DNA from: Coniochaeta sp. PMI_546
Taxonomy: Eukaryota > Ascomycota > Sordariomycetes > Coniochaetales > Coniochaetaceae
DNA length: 64,000 bases
Reading direction: 5' to 3'
Assembly: GCA_021432605.1 (NCBI GenBank)
Contig: MU271152.1
Coordinates: 434,001-498,000 of the forward strand
Below the pieces are notes generated by a model. That model did no database searches, was not told where the DNA came from, and was given only the letters and a program-made list of their open reading frames with translations. This document shows positions 20,997-31,500 of this stretch, in pieces. The position numbers and the translations under genes are program-made. Numbering within the stretch: position 1 is the stretch's first letter; each line of letters starts with the position of its first letter.

Positions 20997-21031
20997 GAAG
21001 CCGGGCTTATACCGCTTTCTCTTGGCGTCAT
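20993..21031 (-). promoter_or_regulatory. Upstream ORF with ATGA stop-start overlap before the OB-fold gene
   Basis: The ATG at 21031-21029 opens 12 codons ending with TGA at 20995-20993. The stop overlaps the main ATG (20996-20994) as ATGA. This arrangement can couple termination to reinitiation. It only applies if 20996 is the true start. Confidence 0.45.
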
Positions 21032-21745
21032 ATATACCAACCTCCACGGTGGTGCAGGTTGTTATTGTCCTTCTTTTGAGGGCTGACCGAAGGCAGATAT
21101 ACTACCTTACCTTATGTACAGTACTATGTACGAAGCTTAATATAGTGGGGTAGGGGCCACTCGGAGCTTCCTCCGGCTGCACATCTAAGGCACAGCACCG
21201 AATCAGGTGCCCTTCTCGAATTCCTACACCTTACTCTCAATCGCGATTATTCTAGTCCCTAGTTTGATGGCAATCAATTGTTTTCTTATAACAAGGTTTT
21301 GCCGCTGTTTGGTAAACATCAGAAACTGCCTTGTAAGAGGCAGGTACAAACCACGACATCAATGGCCGGCTCGGAAACATCACTCCCGGGTGGCGCGGGT
21401 CGGTACGCGTCCGGTCGCGCAGCGGGTGCCATAGCAAAGGTACCTACCGCCAGATAATTCATCCACGGAACATTCCGTCTTCATTTTACTGTCCTGCTCA
21501 AGCCTGAACAACTACACCACGGGTGAATTGACGTCGCTTGTACGAATAAACCGGCGAATAGTGTGCACAGTGCCTTTCTCACTCTGGCTCTTTGGTCCTT
21601 TGGCCAAAGTTTCAAGCTTTCAATTCGTCGCAGACATCCGTTACCTCGCCTGTATCACGGCCCCCGTCCGCGCCCCGATCTTGAATTCTAGCCACATCTC
21701 GCGGTCCAGTCCGATATCGTGCACTTCACAGCTTCACAATTGAAG
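21032..21745. other. Intergenic, divergent promoter of the OB-fold gene and erg27
   Basis: About 0.7 kb. ORFs at 21207-21434 and 21528-21743 have no recognisable features. It may hold a short 5' exon of the OB-fold gene. Confidence 0.5.
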
Positions 21746-23254
21746 ATGGGGGACGCCTTCACAATGGCAGCTCCCTGGGACTCATTGCCCCCAGAAAAGA
21801 CGCTTTTCGCTCTAGTCACTGGCGCCAACAGGTAGGCTCCCCCTGAGCCATCATTGCTTCTATTTTCGAGCCTAGAACTCCCTCTCTGAAATCATGTGTA
21901 TTCTGACTGTCAATGCAGTGGAATCGGCTTTGGCATCTGCCAGAGGCTCATAGACGAGTTCATCGCGTCCCGTTCACTCGACTCCCACCTCATCTTAATA
22001 CCCACGGCCCGAAGTAGCAAAAAATCAGAGGACACGGTCAATGCACTGAGGAAGTACGCAGCAAAGACGGCTGAGACCTCAAAGACACTAAAGTCTCGCC
22101 TCGGACCTGGCTACCAAGCGTCAGAGACGACAAGGAGGATACATCTGCTAAGCGTCCAGCTAGACCTGTGCAACCTCCCCAGCATCAAGAAGGCCGCCGA
22201 CCAGCTCGTCAACGGCACTCTCACCAGCCATTCGGCAGACGACGCCTTCCAGTCCCTAGTCGACGTACGAATCCCACGATTGGATGCAGTCATCCTGAAC
22301 GCCGGCATAGGGGGCTGGTCCGGTCTTGACTGGGCCCTTCTGGCACATAACGTCTTCACCGAAGGCATCGTCCAGGCCACCACCTTCCCGACATTCAAAG
22401 CCGGCATCAGAGGGCTCACGGTCAACCCAATTCCCGAATCCAAGGCAGACGACAAGACCAGCCCGACGCTCGGGGAGGTCTTCTGCGCCAACGTCTTCGG
22501 CCATTACCTCTTCGCCCACGCCATCCTCCCGCTCCTCAGCCGAGAACCCTCCTCCACCGTGCCCCCAGGCCGGATCATCTGGGAGAGCAGCGTCGAGCCG
22601 ACGTGGCGCAACCTCTCCCTCTCCGACTTCCAAGGCGTAAAATCGAAAGAAGCCTACGAGTCCTCCAAGCGCCTAACAGACGTCCTGGCCCTGACATCTT
22701 CGCTCCCTTCGGTCAAGCCCTACTCCCTGGGCTTTCTTTCGCCCCCGTCCTCCAAGGACCAGCGCCTGACACCCCCGAAGATCTACCTCGCTCACCCAGG
22801 CGTGGTGGTGAGCACCATCTTCCCCCTCAACGCCTTCCTCTTCTTCTGGTACCGGCTGGTGATGTACCTCTCCCGTCTGCTCGGATCGCCCTGGCACACC
22901 GTCACGGCCTACAAGGGCGCCTGCGCCATGGTCTGGCTCGCGCTCGCGGGCGAGGACGAGATAGCCGCCAGGGGCGGGCAGAAGGTGAAGTGGGGCTCCA
23001 GCTGCGATCGGTGGGGCAACACGAGCGTGAAGAAGACGGAGGTCGAGGGGTGGGGGTGGGAGGGCAAGGTGGAGGACCGGGATGCGTTGGCACATGACGA
23101 TAGTACGGGTGTGCTGAGGAAGATGGTGGGGCGGAGGTCGGACGCTGTCGACCTGACGGAGGAGAAGAGGGCGCAGTTTGAGGAGCTCGGGGTCGAGTGT
23201 TGGAAGGAGATGGAGAGGTTGAGGGCCGAGTGGGAGGGGAGGATGGACTTTTAA
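21746..23254 (+). CDS. erg27: 3-ketosteroid reductase (sterol C-4 demethylation complex)
   Basis: Exons 21746-21831 and 21919-23254 give 473 residues. The 87-nt intron lies inside the cofactor motif: TGANS is split from GIGFGICQRL. Erg27 uses NADPH to reduce the 3-keto group left after C-4 demethylation, acting with Erg25 and Erg26 on the ER or lipid droplets in ergosterol synthesis. Visible short-chain dehydrogenase features are TGANSGIG at about 25-32, NAGIGGWSG near 165, the Ser of ESSVEPTW, and the catalytic YESSK near 255. A membrane-associating hydrophobic stretch (FPLNAFLFFWYRLVMYLSRLLG) lies at about 330. The family is the target of hydroxyanilide fungicides such as fenhexamid. Antisense ORFs over the 3' half are GC shadows. 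Confidence 0.93.
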
Positions 23255-23475
23255 CTCAGATGGACTTGGTCAGAAGCCATGATAGAGGAATCTCATGATA
23301 GATGATATATACCATTAGGAGGCACCTTAGATACAATATCCACGCTAATGCTAATCACATCATAAACTGTGGCCGCAAGGTCAACACAAAATGAGAGCGC
23401 TAGCTGCCTATTACCGATAACGCCGTACGAAAAAAGATGTCTGTCTCCCATGCCGAATCCCTGACCAAAATTCCA
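23255..23475. other. Short convergent intergenic region, erg27 and the FLVCR-like gene
   Basis: About 220 bases of 3' UTR sequence, AT-richer than the flanks. Nothing else seen. Confidence 0.5.
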
Positions 23476-25258
23476 TTACACATCCGTGTAACCGGGGCCA
23501 GTCCCAACCGTAGACTCGCTACTCCTATTACTATCCCTCTCATCCGACCTCACTCTCTTGAGCAGGACCTTCTCCTCCCGCCCAAATAGGCCCAGGCACA
23601 TCGGCAGCGGCGCAACAGCCAGCGCCACCACAGCCGTGAATATCAGCGCCCGGTGCATATTGAACGGCGGATCCCCATCAACCCCATCCTTCAGCGCGTC
23701 GGAGATGACGATGAATATCCCGCCCAGCAACTGGCCGCCGCTCCAGGCGATCGTACTCGTGACCTCGGGCGAGATGGGATGGGTCAGCTCGACCAGGAAC
23801 TCGACCGCCACGGGCACGAGACTAAACGCCGAGGCGCCGAGGACGGAGAGCACGACGTAAGGGCCCGCCAGGGTCCTGGTCGGGGGCATCCAGATGAAGA
23901 CCAGGAAGGACAGGGCGAGCAGCGGGACGGCGATCTTGATGGCCAGCAGGAAGCTCTTGGTCCGGTCCAGGATCGGGGAGGTGATGGCCGCGGCCACGAG
24001 GCCGACGACGATGAGCAGCGCGCCGGCTATGCCGGCGTCGGTGTCGGAGAAGCCGTAGGGCTCCATGATCTGGTTGACCAGGGAGGAGACGGAGTTGAAG
24101 AAGCCGACGTAGACGGCGAAGGGGATCAGGAGGAGCCAGAACTCGAGGTGCGAGGTGAGGATGTGGATCGATTCGCGGAGGGAGAGCTTGGGCGTTTCCG
24201 AGGACGGGGCGGCGGGCGTGGGCGGCTTGGCGGGGATGAAGAAGGAGGGGATCGAGCAGGCGGAGGAGATGATGGCGACGTACAGGACCATGTTCGACAC
24301 GTCGCCCGGACCCGAGACCCAGAAGGGCACGATCAACTGCCCCAGCGCGGCACCGAACGGGTTGGCCAGGCTCACCAGCGCGGTGGCGGCCACGCGCCCG
24401 CGGTTGGTGAACCACAGGTCCGAGTAGCGCGCCGGCGCGCTCAGGACGAACGGCTGGGCCAGTCCCGTCAGGATCTGGCCGAACATGACGACGCCGAAGA
24501 GGCCGCCGTCTTCCGTCTTGGAGTGCGAGCCGCCGTAGCGGATCCAGTTCCCCGCGAGCACGAGAGCCGCGGCGGTCATGATGGAGGGCTTGGGGCCCAG
24601 GTGGAGGACGTAGATCGTCAGCGGCGTTGCGACGACGAAGGAGAAGAGGAAGGCGGTGCTGAGCCAGTTGATTGTCGTCTCGTCGGTGCGGAAGTATAGG
24701 GCTGCGTTGGAGGAGACGGGGGAGAAGGTGAGCCACTGGAGTGTGCTGTTAGCATGGTTGCGTCCGAGGTGCAGGTACGTAGTGTGAAGACCCGTCGCTC
24801 CGTCTTATTCGGATCAGGCCCGTCCCGCAGCACCATCACGCAGGCGTTGAGTTAAAAAGGGGAATACTCACATCCCAGCTGACAATGATATTCAGCAACG
24901 TAAGTTGCACCAGCCCGAACCATCTCCTCTTGTAGACCTTGTACTCGTGCGCCGCTTCTCCGCCCTCACCACTTACGCCTCGCTCATCACCCGGCGCACT
25001 CGAACTAGGCCCTCCGTGCGACGGCGACTGCGTAGCCCGGAGCTCGACCTCGGCGCCGTCTTCCTTGTCCTGATACGGGTCCCTCGGCTCCTCCTCGCTC
25101 TTCAGCGCCGTGTAGCCGCCGCTGGGTGGCATGTTGGATTTCGCGGTCGTGTCTTCTTGCCTCTCCTTCTCATCCTTATCGCTGATGGTGTCGGTCTCTG
25201 TCACGGGAGCCTGAGTCGTGCTCGTCCTGGGCCTGCCGTCATCTTTTAGGTCCGCCAT
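23476..25258 (-). CDS. FLVCR/SLC49-like major facilitator superfamily carrier
   Basis: Exons 25258-24872 and 24735-23476 give 548 residues. The 136-nt intron starts gtgagt, contains gctaac and ends tccag. The ATG at 25258 (MADLKDDGR) is used; the upstream open frame has only a TTG. A charged, Ser/Pro-rich cytoplasmic N-terminus of about 108 residues precedes the first helix, which runs into [17 protein letters not shown]. Twelve hydrophobic segments follow, with a central charged loop ([20 protein letters not shown]) between the halves, typical MFS topology. The pattern [11 protein letters not shown] ... [13 protein letters not shown] ... [24 protein letters not shown] is that of the SLC49 family, whose animal members move choline, ethanolamine or haem. 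The fungal substrate is not known to me. Confidence 0.88.
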
Positions 25259-26174
25259 GGTGGAGTCTACCAGAGCCCGAAAGCCGACACGCGCACCTTC
25301 GTGGCTTGAGCTGACAGGTGCCAAGATGTCGATGCTGGGGTCTGTGCTGACGGCTGTGGCTTTTGTGGCATTTAGACTAAAGTATTAGAGGGAAGAATCG
25401 CTCGGACTCGTCATTTGCTTTGACTTCTAAACAAGTCGATTGCTTAGGGTGTGCTTAAACGTGGGAATGGACGCTACATAAGGTGCACCAGCATTTCCTT
25501 TCTTAAGTGTACGCTTCACCCTTCCATAGCGCGCACTGGGCAGGGCCTATCTGCGGTCAACTCCATAATGAAACCCTGGAACCCCGTCTTCGATTCGTGC
25601 GCGGGGAAATTGCCCAAACGAGACTGGGAATGTCGGGGTAGAAAACAGGTGAACCGATCCCTATCTTTAGATTCGCCGGTTATTGGTGTGGTGTGTATGC
25701 GCGACGACTATTCCCCCTCCTCGCTACGGCTTGGAGTCCTGAGATAAGGTAGCATGTGATAGCAACGTACGGAGGTAGTAGCCGAGTTGGTTGTGATCAT
25801 ACATGGCAGATAACCATGCAGACGTGCTAAATATTTACTAGCCAGACGAAGCCAGACGAAAGGCCCTGGTAGGGCACATGCACGGGAGAATCTCCAGCGA
25901 CTAGGTAGGTAATCAGATCAATAAGATAGGCTATATTATACAAGCGAGCATGCTTGCCCTGTCCAGCTCAGAGGCGTCGGCCGCAAAAGCCCGAGCCTCG
26001 GAGCTGATACAGGGCCACAATTGTACAGCGGTCGATTTTCGTTCTGCCTTGTCAATCCACCGGCCTTTGTCTATCGGATATCCATCTAGAGGGTCTCGAG
26101 ATATGCCAATGCAGGCACGGTTCATTGCGCTGCAGCGTCCCTGTCTGAACCAGCGCAGTGCGTCGCTTCGTCGC
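25259..26174. other. Intergenic region between the FLVCR-like gene and qcr6
   Basis: About 0.9 kb containing the promoter of the FLVCR-like gene and the qcr6 3' UTR. ORFs at 25451-25747 and 25950-26285 lack support. A 10-bp perfect tandem (gccagacgaa twice) lies at 25841-25860. Confidence 0.5.
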
Positions 26175-27019
26175 TTATTTGAGGACAGACCACAGCTTAG
26201 GAGCAGCGCACTGGGTTGCGCAGTGAGTGAGGTGGAAGACTGGAGTGGTTATGTCAGCGAGTTGTTCGAGGCCATGTCTCCCTAGTTCGATAGCCGGGAA
26301 AGGTGGTGTACGTACACTCCTCAACGCAGTCCTCCTTGGAGCCGTTCTCGACGCGCTCAACGCACTCCTCGAAGTGGTGCTTGGCCGGGGCGCATTGCTT
26401 GGAATTCCGGCACTCTGTTCATTCGGTCTGTCAGTGTCTCGGTTTTCTCAAAGTTGAACCACTCTGCCGGCTGAGTCGGCAAGCTCGCTGGGTTTCGGAT
26501 TCGCCGGGTTGTATAACACTGGGCGCAGGTTGACCTAGACAGTCGAGTCCTCTGAAGCCAGGTGTCTTTATAACCGAGGGTGGAAGGCAGAAGGAACAAC
26601 TTCACGCACCTTCCTCAAGGGTCTCCTTGGGATCCACAAGCTCTTCCTCTTCTTCTTCCTCCTCTTCCTCCTCAGGCTCGTCCTCTGTGTCTTCTTCCTT
26701 GTCCTCAGACGAATCGTCCGACGAGTCCTCGGTGGACTTGCTGTCGTCTACGGTCTCGGTCGCGGCCTCGGACTGCGAGGGAGTGTTGTCAGTATCGTGC
26801 ACGTCCAAGCGAGCCGAGTAGAAAGGGCATCAATGATTCTCAAGAGTGCCTCGAGCTATAGGCAGCTCTGCAAGAGTCTGATGGTATGGGTAGATGACGT
26901 ACAGCAGACTCCTTGGCCGGTCCAGCGCCAGCAGGGCCGGAGCTCGGTGCCTCGGCCTCGACGGTGCTCCAAGGCGTGGCCGCGTCGACCAGGTCGGTGA
27001 TGGTGTCCCAAAAACCCAT
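26175..27019 (-). CDS. qcr6: Cytochrome bc1 complex subunit 6, acidic hinge protein
   Basis: Exons 27019-26903, 26772-26610, 26414-26316 and 26239-26175 give 147 residues. The protein starts MGFWDTITDLVDAATPW. A strongly acidic stretch (residues about 55-93, a run of Glu) follows. The conserved Cys-rich hairpin ECRNSKQCAPAKHHFEEC, then KEDCVEEFFHLTHCATQC, forms the twin disulphide helices seen in the hinge subunit, and the end is APKLW. Qcr6 sits on the intermembrane-space side of complex III next to cytochrome c1 and helps the interaction with cytochrome c. All four exon joins keep the frame (phases 0, 1, 1) with gtacgt or gtgcgt donors and cag acceptors. The poly-Glu tract makes antisense poly-Ser ORFs that I ignored. 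Confidence 0.94.
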
Positions 27020-27666
27020 GGCTGTCGAACCGCACAGGTCGTGGATGTCAATGGCTAGGTGCGAGTGCGGTGTGGCTAATGGCGAGGATGAGGGAAATTG
27101 AAGTCGTGAGACGTTGCGCGAGAGCTCCAACGAAAATCGAACCAAAGGACGAAAACCAGCCGGCGACCGAGTTAGCTTGCAGCTGATTGGTTATCCAGTC
27201 GCTCAAGCAGCAACTGAGCTCCACATGTCACGTGGGGTCAACACAGCTCAGGCTTCCCTGAGGTACCTTGAATCAAGCTTATTCCAGACAGGAGCGTTGG
27301 GGGACCATCTAAGGTGCCTGCCTACCTACTACCTCGAGACTAAGGTGGTTGTTGTTAATGCTCAAGGAGACAGCAATCGCGTAGGATCGGTTTAGCAGGT
27401 GGTCGCCGAAACGAATGACACCACTCGGTCTGCCGGTTGCTCCTCCCTGACGCACAAAAACAGTCCCACATCCTCAACAACTACGAAACAGTCGACAGTA
27501 AACAGTAATTCAATTGCTCATGCTCTTTGTACCATGGGTATCGTCATCAAAAAGAAATCCGTGAGACGCAGGTTACGGTCCGACTGGCGTCACGAGAGTC
27601 AAATCAGGCAGCCCTCCGACCATCCACCTTTGTCAGCCTCGGCAAGTCGCGGCCCAGCCCCCGGGC
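27020..27666. other. Intergenic region upstream of qcr6, downstream of the WBP2-like gene
   Basis: About 0.65 kb with the qcr6 promoter and the 3' UTR of the WBP2-like gene. The ORF at 27399-27812 overlaps the end of that gene on the other strand and is unsupported. Confidence 0.5.
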
Positions 27667-28548
27667 TCACTGTCTCTCAGCCTCCTCGCGCATGCGCTCC
27701 TCGAATTGCATCCCAATCGCTTGGCTCTGTGCCTCGATGTAGTCTGGAGGAGGCTCATCGGGCCCAGGCTGTGGTGGCTGCTGACCTTGACTCGATGAGC
27801 CGCCTTGGCTAGACATCGTTGCATGTCCCGCATCCGCACTCGAAGGTGGCTGAGGGGGGTTCGACGAACCACTGGCCGGTTCGTAGGGTGGTAGCTCCTC
27901 ATCCGTCACTATCAGGCTCTGTCCAGTCTCCTGTTCCAGCTCTCGCGCGTGCTGTAGCCGCTCTTTGAGGAGTTCGAATTTCGACTGGAAGTCGCTGTGC
28001 CCACCTTCCTTGAAGATAAGCCTGACTTCTATGCGTGGGAGATCGACCGGGATGCCTCCGCCCGTTACCGGTTTCACGATACCAGTCCAGCTCCAGGGTC
28101 CGATCCATGACGAATGCACATGTGTGTCCTCAAAGTTGAGGATCGGTGCAAAGAAGGACTTGAACTGCTCAGTAGGTCTGGCCGGGAGATAGATGACCTG
28201 GAGTTGGTGAGCGTCTGTACCTCGCGACAAGAGGACGAGGGGAGCGAAGTCAGGTTGTGATTTTGGAAGACTCACTCTTCGGCTTGTAATGTACGCAGTG
28301 CCGCTGTCGCTCCGTATGGAGAATGGTTCCGCGTTTGGTAGCTCACGTGGCACCGATATATCGAGCCCTACACGAGGCCTCGAGGTATGGAGTATGCGCT
28401 CATTCTGTAGTGGGACGATGTTCCCGTCCTGGCCTAACATAACCCAGCTGTCGGCTTCGTCAGACAAATCACTTTCCGTATCCTCTGCTTGCGCCTGGGC
28501 TTGACGGAGAGTCCAAGCATGCTGCTCCGCCAAAAACTGATCCGCCAT
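27667..28548 (-). CDS. WBP2-like GRAM-domain protein with PPxY motifs
   Basis: Exons 28548-28276 and 28197-27667 give 267 residues. The 78-nt intron (gtgagt ... tccag, phase 0) is a multiple of three and open, so it could be missed. Removing it joins GTAYITSRR to VIYLPARPTEQF, which is the continuous GRAM-domain sequence of the family. The GRAM domain spans about 40-175 (SWVMLGQDGNIVPLQNERIL ... FFAPILNFEDTHVHSSWIGPW). The C-terminal third is Pro/Gln/Ser-rich with LPPY and PPPDY, ligands for WW domains such as those of Nedd4/Rsp5 ubiquitin ligases. Animal WBP2 is a WW-domain-binding coactivator; the fungal role is not established. The start at 28548 (MADQFLAEQ) is chosen over the more upstream in-frame M at 28614, and the N-terminal 35 residues are less certain. 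Confidence 0.85.
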   Translation of the reverse strand: MADQFLAEQHAWTLRQAQAQAEDTESDLSDEADSWVMLGQDGNIVPLQNERILHTSRPRVGLDISVPRELPNAEPFSIRSDSGTAYITSRRVSLPKSQPDFAPLVLLSRGTDAHQLQVIYLPARPTEQFKSFFAPILNFEDTHVHSSWIGPWSWTGIVKPVTGGGIPVDLPRIEVRLIFKEGGHSDFQSKFELLKERLQHARELEQETGQSLIVTDEELPPYEPASGSSNPPQPPSSADAGHATMSSQGGSSSQGQQPPQPGPDEPPPDYIEAQSQAIGMQFEERMREEAERQ

Positions 28549-31500
28549 TATACCAGTACCAGAAGCAGAGAGATGGCATGGGAAGAGCAAGACCGAGAAA
28601 CGAGCGTTGACCAAGACTATTTAAGAAGGGAAGAAGAAGCCCGTGACCCCATACTGGGTGCCATGTCTTAAACCCAAAGCGAGCGGGGGTAGCGGAGGAT
28701 AGATATACACGTTTTGACAGGAGCCAAGTCAATCTGACGGAAACTGAGCAAAATCACATAAGAGCATATGGACTCACTTTATTGACATTGTGAGGTGAGT
28801 AGTGAGTAGTGTGAAGGTTGGTCAGCTGCAAGATGATCCTAGGAAAGGGTGTCGAGTCCGATCCAGCCCAAGCTTCTCGATTTGTGTGTGTGCGCAGGCG
28901 TGTGTGTGAAGTGCGGCCTTCGGCAGGGTTCTTGATTGCCAGGACAGATGATTTTGGAGTTCGTCCACTGCGGCACAGCTTGCAGCAGTCCTAGTCGCAG
29001 GGGCAAACGGGGCCTGGAAACTGCTTGGGAGGCTGGAGGATTGGAAGCGTTGGTGGGCCGATGCTGCGTGAGATGGTGCTAGTGTAGTATGCTGGTCGAA
29101 GCCACTTGGTATGCAGTCAAGAGTTTCTAACACGATTGTAAAAGCCCAATATGCCGGTGCGGTACTTCAGACTAGTAGCGTTGTCTGCTATGGTGGGATT
29201 CCGGGACAGATACTTTGTTGCTGGCGGCTTTGCGGAAGCTCACAGACGAAGCAGCCAGTCAACTAGTGGGGTTCGCCGGTAGGGTGTCCGGGCGTCAATC
29301 AGATCGCTCCCTTGTACCGAAAGGCGTCTGTCAATATGCAAAGTAGTGGCAAGGTGGAGGCAGATATGCTGGGATGCGAGCAAAAGGGAAACGAAGGACA
29401 ATGGTGTGTGTTAAGGGGATCTTCAAAGGTCAAAGACGGGTCGTTTGTCCTGGTCCCAGTTCAATGTTGCGTTGCGTGGCCTAGAAGGGGCGAGAAGCTT
29501 CGGCGGAGACTGCAGTCCCAACCTGGAAATTGTACGCTGATGAGCTAGCAGGCTACATACCAGGGTTCTGCACTGAATCTTCCGCAGTACCACCAAAGTA
29601 CCTTACTTACAACGCTGTGAGCAGCATGTCTGCAGGCCGCTAACAACGGCGACGTATCAGTGATATACGTGTACGGTAGCTAGTAGTTATCCACCTCAGC
29701 TTCCCCCGCCTCTACGTGTAAACGGCATGGAAGGGTCGTGGCCAAGTGTTTGTGCCCACATGACGCGCGCAAAGAACTGAAGCACCCGTCAAGAACCATC
29801 GTCAAGAAAATGTAGTGCGTTTCTATATACACGTGTTTTATATCTTTGATTTACCGGACCAAGTGAGATGCGTACAGCACACGCCGACCAATGAGCCAAT
29901 GAGCTCGTGGGGGTTTCCAGCGTGGGGTTCGTCCAGCTTCCAAACCTTGAACCTCTGATGTTACCGACGTCCAAGGTAACAAGATTTCACTATTTAGGGT
30001 AACGTACGGCATACCTAAGTACCTAGTGAATGATAGCCACACTGTGTTTATCACCGAGGTCATTATCCAGGACATCAAGACCAGTCGACGACACTGGTGC
30101 TCCCCGAAGAATTGTGCTTCTCAGGCATACCATCCTATCCTATGCAACGTCCAAATAATGCGAGCCAGACTAGGGCACCAGGGTAAACAGCCATGGCTCG
30201 GAATTCAGTCGGCTTCCTAGGCGGTGACGGGTCCTCCAAGCTTCAAGAAGGGGTTTAAAATCAAAAAGCCAAAGGGTCTCCCTCCAGACGATAGGCTCAC
30301 GGAGTGGTCAGTCGTCTGCAGCATGGCCGGTCGAACTACGCTGCCTTAAGGCATTGAAATGCGAACTGTGCATGGCCGATTCCGCCCGGCTGCAGCAAGG
30401 GCTGTAGTCCTCGTCAGGCATTGCCGAACCGCAAGCGTTGACTGGCCGCCGTCTCCGAGCATCGAGATCGCCCGGGGTCCTCAAGACCCGGAACTAGGAT
30501 TCGGCGTCCTCCACCTTCTAGAAAAGATATCGGGGACTGGACGATGCACTCGCGGGAGTCCCGAAGCTGCAAAGCCAGCGAATAAGCGAGGTCAAGCCGC
30601 CACTTTCTCCTGCATGCCTTGAAGATCCAGACACAAAGGGTGCAGGAGAATGCATTGGTCTTCAAGGAGCATGTTTACATTGATCAGGAGCTTGGAGTGG
30701 CGTGTCAGGTTCTTCCAAGTACCAGGATATCGGCAAACGCCAAGATACCATCGGCGTTCAGGGTACTTGTGCTGCTTGCTCAGCCGATTGTTGATGCGTT
30801 AGTAACTATACATATACCCCTATCTGAGCTCAAGATGTTTACCGAAGCTATGGCGGCGATGAGTGAATGAGCATTTGCGACGAGGTGGTGCATGAGGCCG
30901 CGCAGATGTATCGCTTCAGAAGATCAAGAGATCCTGTCCGCAGGTCAGACTGCTGCACCGAGGTCGTATGTCCAGGCTGCATAGGTGCGTAAAGCTCTTG
31001 TTGGTTGACAAGAGTTATGATGCTGCGGAATGGAAAGGCGCAACCTGACACTTTGATGTGTTTTTCTGTGCCGGTGTACATTAGAGACCCACGCAAGCTC
31101 AAGGTTTACACTTACGGTGCGGTTATACATGCAGAGCTCAATAGAGGCCTCACCCAGGTGTAGAGTTCGCGTCCCCTCTTTACTTAATAAAATAGTCTTG
31201 CCGCCTGGTCGGCTCATCCATATGTGCGGTGTTCTAACGGTCATTCTTTCCTTACACAGTCCGTGTCGATTTCCATTTCCAAAAGAGGTCGTGGTATGTT
31301 CTTCCCGAAAGTTAGCTGTCAGGGCTGTTGACGCATCACTCTTAACATCCGAAATAGGTCTGCCCGTCTGCATCAGGTCTGGCACCAACGACGTCGGATG
31401 CAGCAAACAACATGTCTTGTACGATACAACCATACAAAAGTTTGCCCCATCACTTTGCTTGTTGGATTCACTAGTTTGAGTATTGTTGATTTCCACATCG

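Noticed and set aside
23653-24699. 348-codon ORF on the plus strand over the FLVCR-like gene
   Set aside because: Rich in Asp, Glu, Gly, Arg and His with no domain. It is the GC-driven mirror of the well-supported minus-strand transporter.
30945-31496. 183-codon ORF in the gene-poor interval
   Set aside because: Opens with GTG, not ATG, and has no signal peptide, domain or biased codon pattern.
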